Source: an uncultured Alphaproteobacteria bacterium
GTDB taxonomy: Bacteria > Pseudomonadota > Alphaproteobacteria > Caulobacterales > Aquidulcibacteraceae
DNA length: 7,065 bases
Direction: 5' to 3'
Assembly: GCA_937967725.1 (NCBI GenBank)
Contig: CALBSY010000052.1
Coordinates: forward strand, 1 to 7,065
The notes beneath the pieces were generated by a model that saw nothing but the letters and a program-made list of their open reading frames with translations, made no database searches and was not told the DNA's origin. This document shows, piece after piece, positions 1 through 4,845 of the stretch. The number at the start of each line of letters is the position of its first letter. Position 1 is the first letter of the stretch. The translations under genes and the position numbers were made by a program.

Positions 1-124
1 CCTTGATCGCCTTCCCCGTGCCGATGAGGTAGAACATGATCCAGCAGTGCGAGAACAGCAGCAGTAGGCTCGACGCCAGTCCGAGGCTCAGGCGGAGCCC
101 GATCGAACCGCTCTCCCACGAGAC
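1..124 (-). CDS. Fragment of an unidentified membrane protein
   Basis: On the minus strand, 41 codons are open from 124 to the left edge. They contain a hydrophobic stretch (GLASSLLLLF, then a His-Cys-Trp run and MFYLIG) followed by a charged GTGKAIK, which reads as one transmembrane helix leaving the membrane. No start codon is visible: the first clear codons read VSWESG, and upstream the frame runs into sequence that codes on the other strand. The fragment is cut by the window edge on one side and apparently by a sequence join near 122-134 on the other. I have a vague memory of similar HCWIMFYLIGTGKAIK segments in hypothetical proteins of GC-rich environmental bacteria such as Planctomycetes, but cannot verify it. 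The function is unknown. Confidence 0.4.
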
Positions 125-449
125 GCACGCGCCCGCCAAGCCGGTCGCCCCCACCAAGCCGACCGTCGAGAAGCCCGCCGAGCCGGCCAAGCCGGTCGCC
201 CCCGCGAAGCCGACGGTCGAGAAGCCCGCCGAGCCGGCCAAGCCGGCCGTCGCCGCGCAGACCGAGGCGGACAAGATCCTCGCCCAGCGCCTCAAGGAGC
301 TGGAGCTCGAGCGGCAGAAGAACGCCATCCTGGTCGAGGACTTCGTGGGCCATGCCCGCGCGGCCGCGAAGCGCTTCGACCACGAGGAGGCCGCCGACTG
401 GGCCGCCAAGGCCCTCGACATCGACCACGACAACGCCGCCGCCGCGCAG
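125..449 (+). CDS. Internal fragment of a Lys/Pro/Ala-repeat protein with TPR-like end
   Basis: The frame is open from an ATG at 36 to a stop at 549-551, but only about 125-449 looks like true coding sequence. Of the 105 codons from 135 to 449 only one ends in A or T, far more biased than any gene to the right. The protein begins with a Pro/Lys/Ala/Glu-rich low-complexity part of 17-residue repeats, the kind of linker found in periplasmic or envelope proteins. It continues through a charged probable coiled-coil helix (ILAQRLKELELERQK) to a helix-turn-helix (FDHEEAADWAAKALDIDHDN) resembling a tetratricopeptide repeat. No genuine start or stop belongs to it: before 125 the other strand codes better, and after 449 the other strand encodes Dcd. 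I read it as an internal piece of a larger gene from a very GC-rich genome. The function is unknown. Confidence 0.45.
135..245 (+). repeat. 51-bp tandem repeat, two copies plus a partial third
   Basis: Units at 135-185 and 186-236 are near-identical. They differ at 153-155 versus 204-206 (acc against gcg) and at the third base of one Thr codon. A third copy starts at 237 and diverges after about 9 bases. Each unit encodes 17 residues, AKPVAPTKPTVEKPAEP or the same with one Thr replaced by Ala. The unit length is a multiple of three, so copy number can change without breaking the frame. Confidence 0.9.
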
Positions 450-674
450 ATCCATCCTATGCATCACCAGCTCTTCGTCGAGCCGGTCGATCACGCGTGC
501 GCTGGCGCCAGGCAGAAAACTTGCGCGCAAGCGATAGGCTGTCGCGCCTAAGCGCAGATCGAGGCTGGCGGGCTGGATCTGGTCCTCCACATAGGCTGTG
601 TCGGCGGCGATCCAGCCCTGCTGGATCGCGCGTTTCAGTTCCGTGTCGGAAAGGACGCCATGGGGAGCGCTCAT
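450..674 (-). CDS. dcd: 2'-deoxycytidine 5'-triphosphate deaminase, N-terminal part only
   Basis: Reading the minus strand from ATG at 674 gives MSAPHGVLSDTELKRAI, then DQIQPASLDLRLG at residues 31-43 and TAYRLRASFLPG at 45-56. QPASLDLRLG is the hallmark of dCTP deaminases, which convert dCTP to dUTP in pyrimidine nucleotide synthesis. The spacing and the RASFLPG segment match the long alphaproteobacterial form of roughly 360 residues. Only 75 codons remain. After about base 450 the frame stays open but turns into glycine/valine-rich sequence unlike Dcd, exactly where the plus strand becomes the GC3-biased foreign frame. The break is therefore sharp. It starts divergently from apaG, 80 bp away. 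Codons such as TTA, ACA and TAT match the genes to the right, so this piece belongs with them. It could be a real pseudogene, but an assembly join is likelier. Confidence 0.82.
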
Positions 675-677
675 GCG

Positions 678-685
678 CCCTCCCT
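678..685 (-). promoter_or_regulatory. Ribosome binding site of dcd
   Basis: On the minus strand AGGGAGGG lies just upstream of the dcd ATG at 674. It is a strong Shine-Dalgarno match and supports this start, and it contrasts with apaG, which has none. Confidence 0.6.
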
Positions 686-742
686 GGCGCGCGTTGCGCG
701 CTTTGTCCAGCTTGCCGCTAGCGCTCATCCTGCCAACGCCGC

Positions 743-748
743 TAAAAT
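743..748 (+). promoter_or_regulatory. Candidate -10 box for a leaderless apaG transcript
   Basis: TAAAAT ends six bases before the apaG ATG at 755, so transcription would start at or very near the start codon. No Shine-Dalgarno sequence lies upstream of that ATG. No good -35 hexamer sits at 16-18 bp; a TTGCCG at 712-717 is too far away. The call rests on position and one hexamer, so it is tentative. Confidence 0.3.
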
Positions 749-754
749 GGCGCC

Positions 755-1150
755 ATGTACGAACAGGAAACTGCGGGCATGGTGGTGCGGGTCGAGCCGC
801 AATTCCTGCCGGAAGAATCGGAGCCGGACGAAGGCCGCTTCGTCTGGGCCTACACGATTGAGATCGAGAACCGCTCGCCCGATCCCGTGAAGCTGATCTC
901 CCGCTTCTGGCGCATCACCGACGAGAATGGCGTGACGCAGGAAGTGCGCGGCGATGGCGTGGTCGGCCAACAGCCGGTGATCCCGCCGGGCCAGAGCTTC
1001 CGCTATACCAGCGCCGCCCCGTTGGCCGCGCCATCAGGTGTCATGCTCGGCGCCTATTCGTTGCAGCGGATGGACAACGGCCAAGCCTTCGACATCCAGG
1101 TGCCGGCGTTCGCGCTCGACAGCCCGCACCAATCGCGGCTCGCGAACTGA
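755..1150 (+). CDS. apaG: ApaG family protein (DUF525 domain)
   Basis: This 131-residue protein matches the ApaG family in length (usually about 125-130 residues) and along its whole sequence. It is a single fibronectin-III-like beta sandwich. Visible family features are the early WAYTIEIENRS strand (31-41), FWRITDENG (51-59), the GxGxxG motif as GDGVVG (66-71), PPGQSFRYTS (77-86) and the C-terminal FDIQVPAFALD (112-122). The family name comes from mutants affecting diadenosine tetraphosphate and cobalt/magnesium phenotypes in enterobacteria; the biochemical role is unsettled, and the related F-box protein domain binds partners. YTSG, common in the family, reads YTSA here. It starts divergently from dcd without a Shine-Dalgarno site. 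Its stop TGA shares its last base with the ATG of the next gene, implying translational coupling with the cupin gene. Confidence 0.93.
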   Translation: MYEQETAGMVVRVEPQFLPEESEPDEGRFVWAYTIEIENRSPDPVKLISRFWRITDENGVTQEVRGDGVVGQQPVIPPGQSFRYTSAAPLAAPSGVMLGAYSLQRMDNGQAFDIQVPAFALDSPHQSRLAN

Positions 1151-1689
1151 TGAACGGCTTCGCCGACGCCATGCGCCGCGTCGTGACCGGCGAAGACGAT
1201 GATGGCCGCTCGATCGTTATCGTGGATGGTCCGCCCGCCGGCGAAATCGGCGAAGCTCATCTCGGCGGCTTGTTCGAGATCTGGCACGAGGCGATCGGCG
1301 GCGCCTTCAACAAGCAAGATGCATCCGACCGCGGTGAGACGAAGCCGATCCTTTCACCTGCCGACGGCAAAGTTAAGGTGCGCTGGTTCGTGATCGCGCC
1401 GCCGCCGGAAGGGGCGCCGCCGGAATTAATCAAGCAAGTGGTAAGGCAACGTTTCGCGGATTTCGGCGCCGAGCACGAATTGCGCGATCAGGACCGCCAT
1501 CCGGCGATGCATCAGACCGAGACGCTGGACATCATCTGCCTGATTCAAGGCGAAGCCTCGCTCATACTGGACAACGAAGAACGGCGCCTGAAGCCCGGCA
1601 ACATCGTCATTAACCGCGGCACGAGCCAAGGCTGGACCGCTCACGGCGGGCCGGCGCTGTTTCTGGCTGTGCTTATAGACCGGAGCTAG
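1150..1689 (+). CDS. Cupin domain protein with an altered metal site
   Basis: This is a 179-residue soluble protein with no signal peptide. The C-terminal half (about 116-177) is a single cupin barrel: motif 1 is HPAMHQTETLDIICLIQGEASLIL in outline, with H121, E124 and D127. Motif 2 runs from LKPGNIVINRG (147-157) to the barrel-closing LFLAVLID (170-177). In the related small cupins I know, motif 2 reads GTNHAW and its His binds metal; here it is GTSQGW with Gln at 160, while H165 lies close by. The N-terminal 115 residues form a less common region, with VIVDGPP near 23-29 and FEIWHE at 42-47, and I recognise no further domain. The substrate cannot be read; a dioxygenase, isomerase or ligand-binding role are all possible. 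ATG at 1150 overlaps the apaG stop, with no separate ribosome site visible, so it is probably translated by coupling. Confidence 0.8.
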   Translation: MNGFADAMRRVVTGEDDDGRSIVIVDGPPAGEIGEAHLGGLFEIWHEAIGGAFNKQDASDRGETKPILSPADGKVKVRWFVIAPPPEGAPPELIKQVVRQRFADFGAEHELRDQDRHPAMHQTETLDIICLIQGEASLILDNEERRLKPGNIVINRGTSQGWTAHGGPALFLAVLIDRS

Positions 1690-2594
1690 TCCGCCCCCAC
1701 CGCATCGGGCGCGATCCGGTAACTGCGCGAGCAGAATTGGCAGCGCGCGTGCAGGAAGCCATCGGGCTCGACCAGATCGCGCAATTCGTGCTGCGGAAAC
1801 TGACGCATCACGGCGGTGAGCCGATCCTCGTCGCAGGTGCAGCGGTCCGCGAGCGTGGCGGCGGCGCTCATGCGCACGCCTTCTTCGTGGAAGAGCCGGT
1901 AGAGCAAGCGGTCAGCCGGCAGCGCCGGGTCGATCAGCTCGGCGTCTGTCAGCGTCGCGAACAAGTGCGAAGCGCGGAACCAATCCTCCTGCGTATCGCC
2001 GCGCGTGCTATCGCCCGCGACGCGCTGCATCAGCACGCCGCCGCTGCGCCATTGCGATGCGTCCGCCCCTTGCACGATCTCGCCGACGGCGAGGCGAATG
2101 CCGGTGTCGGTCTGCTCGCTGCTTCGAAAGTAACTTTCTGCGCAGGCGGCGAGCGTATCGCCGGTGAGCTCAACGACGCCCTGATACGCCTTCTTGCCTT
2201 CGCCCTGATCCAGCGTGAGCACCAGACTGCCCGCGCCGAGCAGCTCGGCCGGCGGCAGCCGATTGGCGCCCCAGAGTTGCTCCGCTGCGCCGTCCGCCAA
2301 CCGGGCATAGCCCCGCAGACCGCCGTCGCTATGCTCCGCCACCAACAGCGGCACAGCGCCTTCACCTTGCGCTTGAACCACAAGGCGTCCGTCAACTTTC
2401 AGCAGCGATCCCACCAGCGCCGCCAAAGTCAGCGCTTCGCCGAGCAACATCGCCACCGGGCGCGGGTAATTGTGCCGGTTGAGGATCGGGTCAAGCGCGT
2501 CCGCGCCCAAGCGCGCCACGCGGCCGCGCACCGGCGCGCCATCCAGACTGAACGGCGCGACAATGTCGTCGATTGCGTCGGTAGATATACTCAT
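1686..2594 (-). CDS. hslO: Redox-regulated molecular chaperone Hsp33
   Basis: Hsp33 is a cytoplasmic holdase that is activated when oxidation removes zinc from four cysteines. From ATG at 2594 it has 302 residues, near the usual 290-300. The N-terminal domain begins FSLDGAPVRGRVARLG and includes YPRPVAMLLGEAL. Further on are AYQGVVELTGDTLAACAESYF and SEQTDTGIRLAVG. The C-terminal redox switch is complete: CTC at 252/254 and CQFC at 285/288, giving CxC-X30-CxxC. The frame also stays open to a TTG at 2633, which would add 13 residues and has an AGG five bases upstream. I prefer the ATG because family homology starts after it, although it lacks a clear ribosome site. It follows argF by 45 bp, so it is probably cotranscribed with argD-argF. 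Its TAG stop overlaps the TAG stop of the convergent cupin gene. Confidence 0.94.
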   Translation of the reverse strand: MSISTDAIDDIVAPFSLDGAPVRGRVARLGADALDPILNRHNYPRPVAMLLGEALTLAALVGSLLKVDGRLVVQAQGEGAVPLLVAEHSDGGLRGYARLADGAAEQLWGANRLPPAELLGAGSLVLTLDQGEGKKAYQGVVELTGDTLAACAESYFRSSEQTDTGIRLAVGEIVQGADASQWRSGGVLMQRVAGDSTRGDTQEDWFRASHLFATLTDAELIDPALPADRLLYRLFHEEGVRMSAAATLADRCTCDEDRLTAVMRQFPQHELRDLVEPDGFLHARCQFCSRSYRIAPDAVGAD

Positions 2595-2639
2595 GAACGA
2601 CGAGAGATGGGGTATCGGCGCGCGAACATCCAACCCCGC

Positions 2640-3575
2640 CTACATTTTGCCCAAGCACCACAGCAGCACAGCCTCCTGCGCGTGGATGCGGTTCTCGGCT
2701 TCGTCCCACACCGCCGATTGCGGTCCGTCAATCACCTCCCCCGCAACCTCTTCGCCGCGATGCGCCGGCAGGCAATGCAGAAACACCGCGCCCGGCGCGG
2801 CGGTGCGCATCATCGCCTCATCGACGGCGTACGGCGGGAAGGCCGCCATGCGCGCGTCCTTATCCACATCGCCCATCGACACCCAGGTGTCCGTCACCAC
2901 CACGTCGGCGCCGGCGATTGCGCGCTTTGCATCGGTCGAGGCTTCGATATCGGCGCCCGCGGCTTTCGCCGCAGCGATCTCCTGACTGCGTAGCGCATAC
3001 GCGGCCGGCGTGGCGATGCGCAGCTTGAAGCCGAGCTTCTCGGCCGCGTGCACGAACGAGGCGCAGACATTGTTGCCGTCGCCCACCCAGGCGACGGTTT
3101 TGCCTGCTATGGCGCCCATCCGCTCTTCGATGGTCATGATGTCGGCGATGATCTGGCACGGATGCGAGAGGTCGGTGATACCGTTGAGCACAGCAACGTC
3201 CGACGCCGCTGCGAACTCCACCACATCCTGATGGTTGTTGGCGCGGATCATCACAGCATCGACCATGCGCGAGAGCACGCGCGCTGTATCCTCCACCGTC
3301 TCGCCGCGGCCGAGCTGCGTGTCCGCCGCGTTCAGCACGAGGCTGACGCCGCCGAGCTGAATCATGCCGATCTCGAACGATACACGTGTGCGCGTTGAGT
3401 TCTTTTGGAAAATCATCGCCAGCGCGCAACCGTCGAGCGGCTTATCTTGATCAGGCCGCGCCTTTGGCCAGCCCACGCGCGCGGCCTTGCGCCGATGCGC
3501 TTCGTCCAGAATGGCGCGCAGCTCCGATTTGCTGAGCGCTGAAATGTCCAGAAAATGGCGCGGCGCCGCGCTCAC
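2640..3575 (-). CDS. argF: Ornithine carbamoyltransferase (EC 2.1.3.3)
   Basis: ArgF joins carbamoyl phosphate and ornithine to give citrulline in the arginine pathway; the family is a cytoplasmic trimer. At 311 residues it is of normal length. All key motifs are present: the carbamoyl-phosphate loop STRTR at 60-64 within FQKNSTRTRVSFE, HPCQ at 138-141, the ornithine-side DTWVSMG at 229-235, and the catalytic-cysteine motif HCLPAHRGEEV at 267-277. VAWVGDGNNV at 161-170 opens the second domain. The start is GTG at 3575, chosen because MSAAPRHFLDISALS matches the family N-terminus and because GTGA overlaps the argD stop by four bases, a classic coupled arrangement. There is no own Shine-Dalgarno region outside argD. 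The order argD-argF-hslO recurs in alphaproteobacteria as I recall it. DTWVSMG and HCLPAHRG separate it from aspartate carbamoyltransferase. Confidence 0.97.
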   Translation of the reverse strand: MSAAPRHFLDISALSKSELRAILDEAHRRKAARVGWPKARPDQDKPLDGCALAMIFQKNSTRTRVSFEIGMIQLGGVSLVLNAADTQLGRGETVEDTARVLSRMVDAVMIRANNHQDVVEFAAASDVAVLNGITDLSHPCQIIADIMTIEERMGAIAGKTVAWVGDGNNVCASFVHAAEKLGFKLRIATPAAYALRSQEIAAAKAAGADIEASTDAKRAIAGADVVVTDTWVSMGDVDKDARMAAFPPYAVDEAMMRTAAPGAVFLHCLPAHRGEEVAGEVIDGPQSAVWDEAENRIHAQEAVLLWCLGKM

Positions 3576-4765
3576 GCGCCCGCCTCTGTCAGCTGCGCCG
3601 CCAGCACCGCGTCGATCGCGTCGATCGCCTGGCTCACTTGCGCTTCGTCAATGATCAGCGGCGGGGCGAGACGCAGCACATTGTCGCCAGCGACGCCCAC
3701 TAGCACCCTGCGCTCGCGCAGCTTGGCCTGGATCGGCTTGGGATCGATCTTCAGCTTCAGCCCGCGCAGCAAGCCTTTGCCGCGGGTCTCGGCGACGAGT
3801 TCAGGATGGCGATCCTTCAGCCCCTCCAGCGCCTGGCCGAGATGGTTAGCCATCTTGTTCACGCGCTCCAGGAATTCCGGCTTCGACAATTCGTCGTAGC
3901 AGGCGTTGCCGACCGCCATCGCCAGCGGATTGCCGCCGAACGTAGTGCCGTGAACGCCGCGCACCATGCCCTTGGCCGCTTCTTTGGTAGCCAGAAACGC
4001 GCCCATCGGAAAACCGCCGCCGACGCCCTTGGCCACGGCCATGATGTCGGGCGCGATCCCCGCCCACTCGTGCGCCCACATCTTGCCGGTGCGGCCGGCG
4101 CCCGATTGCACTTCATCGAAGATCAGCAGAAAGCCGTTGTCGTCAGCAAGCTTGCGCAGTCCGCGTAGCAATTCGTCACTGCCCGCGCGCACGCCGCCTT
4201 CGCCTTGCACAGGCTCAACGATTACTGCGGCGGTGGTGTCGCTCACGAGCGCCTTCACCGACTCCAGATCGCCGAACTTGGCTTGCTTGAAACCCGGCAA
4301 ACGCGGACCGAAGCCTTCGAGATAGTTCGGATTGCCCGAAGCATTGATCGCCGCATACGAGCGGCCGTGGAACGAGCCTTCGAAGCCGATGATGTCGATG
4401 CGATCCGGATTGCCGTTCGCGGTGTGGAATTTGCGCGCGGTTTTAAGCGCGCCTTCGATCGCCTCGGTGCCGCTATTGGTGAAGAACACGACATCGGCAA
4501 AGCTATCGCGCGTGTATTTCGCCGCCAGTTCCTCCTGGCCCTTCACCTTGAACATGTTCGAAGTGTGCCAGAGCTTGCCGGCCTGTTCGGTCAGCGCCTT
4601 TTGCAGCACCGGTGCGGCGTGGCCCAAAGCGTTGACGGCGATGCCGGCGATGCAGTCGAGATATTTTTCGCCCTTGTCGTCCCAGATCCAGCACCCCTCC
4701 CCGCGCACGAACACCTGCTCCGGCGGCGCGTAGACAGGAAGGAGATGGCTTTCTGCGGCGGTCAT
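3572..4765 (-). CDS. argD: Acetylornithine aminotransferase (EC 2.6.1.11)
   Basis: ArgD is a class-III PLP aminotransferase. It makes N-acetylornithine from the semialdehyde with glutamate as donor, and in many bacteria also serves as succinyldiaminopimelate aminotransferase for lysine. The protein has 397 residues, the usual size. Visible elements are the N-terminal strand with WDDKGEKYLDCIAGIAVNALGH (27-49 in outline), the phosphate-binding SGT at 98-100, FHGR at 132-135, the invariant cofactor Asp217 in FDEVQSGAGRTGK, and the Schiff-base Lys246 in AVAKGVGGG. TTFGGNPLA at 274-282 and the C-terminal LRLAPPL at 364-370 complete the fold. ATG at 4765 gives the expected N-terminus MTAAESHLLPVYAPP; a weak GAGAG lies about seven bases upstream. 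It is the first gene of argD-argF-hslO, and its leader contains a hairpin with a T-rich tail. Narrow assignment over succinylornithine or 4-aminobutyrate transaminase rests mainly on the argF neighbour. Confidence 0.96.
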   Translation of the reverse strand: MTAAESHLLPVYAPPEQVFVRGEGCWIWDDKGEKYLDCIAGIAVNALGHAAPVLQKALTEQAGKLWHTSNMFKVKGQEELAAKYTRDSFADVVFFTNSGTEAIEGALKTARKFHTANGNPDRIDIIGFEGSFHGRSYAAINASGNPNYLEGFGPRLPGFKQAKFGDLESVKALVSDTTAAVIVEPVQGEGGVRAGSDELLRGLRKLADDNGFLLIFDEVQSGAGRTGKMWAHEWAGIAPDIMAVAKGVGGGFPMGAFLATKEAAKGMVRGVHGTTFGGNPLAMAVGNACYDELSKPEFLERVNKMANHLGQALEGLKDRHPELVAETRGKGLLRGLKLKIDPKPIQAKLRERRVLVGVAGDNVLRLAPPLIIDEAQVSQAIDAIDAVLAAQLTEAGA

Positions 4766-4787
4766 GAGGCGTCTCTCGGAAAAGAAA

Positions 4788-4808
4788 GGCGCGGTTCTGA
4801 GCCGCGCC
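4788..4808 (-). promoter_or_regulatory. Hairpin with T-rich tail in the argD leader
   Basis: GGCGCGG and CCGCGCC pair perfectly, and the stem extends by a T-G and a T-A pair to nine pairs around a three-base loop. On the minus strand the stem is followed by TTTCTTTT and then, about 22 bases after the stem, the argD ATG. This has the form of an intrinsic terminator between any promoter at the spacer centre and argD, so attenuation is possible. No leader peptide or arginine codon run is visible, and a start site inside or after the stem would rule this out. Confidence 0.4.
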
Positions 4809-4826
4809 GCTTGTCAGGTCAAGCGG
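4807..4826. promoter_or_regulatory. Inverted repeat over both putative -35 regions (possible operator)
   Basis: CCGCTTG (4807-4813) and CAAGCGG (4820-4826) form a perfect 7-bp inverted repeat with a 6-base centre. It contains TTGTCA on the plus strand (4811-4816) and TTGACC on the minus strand (4822-4817), both -35-like and facing opposite ways. It shares two bases with the neighbouring hairpin. It does not resemble the ArgR box of enterobacteria (TGAAT/ATTCA halves). A regulator-binding role is inference from symmetry and position. Confidence 0.35.
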
Positions 4827-4830
4827 AGGG

Positions 4831-4836
4831 TATAAT
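4831..4836 (+). promoter_or_regulatory. -10 box TATAAT upstream of the hydrolase gene
   Basis: A perfect TATAAT ends nine bases before the ATG at 4846, so the transcript would begin only two to four bases before the start codon. No Shine-Dalgarno sequence is present. The nearest -35 candidate, TTGTCA at 4811-4816, leaves a spacer of only 14 bp; the hexamer at 17 bp is CGCTTG. Near-leaderless expression is the simplest reading. Confidence 0.45.
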
Positions 4837-4845
4837 CACCTTTTC

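Noticed and set aside
135..245. CRISPR-like repeats
   Set aside because: The units are directly adjacent, coding and in frame, with no spacers.
36..551. Taking the whole 171-codon plus-strand frame as one gene
   Set aside because: The first 30 residues and the last 35 are the wrong strand of better coding sequence (a membrane segment and Dcd). Only the middle shows codon bias, so the frame spans sequence joins.
1737..2993. Long plus-strand open frame of 418 codons opposite hslO and argF
   Set aside because: It crosses two well-supported genes on the other strand and yields an Arg/His/Ala-rich protein with no recognisable motif, typical of the antisense of GC-rich coding DNA.
3600..3630. Short direct repeat gtcgatcgc in the end of argD
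   Set aside because: It encodes the Ile-Asp-Ala repetition of the C-terminal helix and needs no other explanation.
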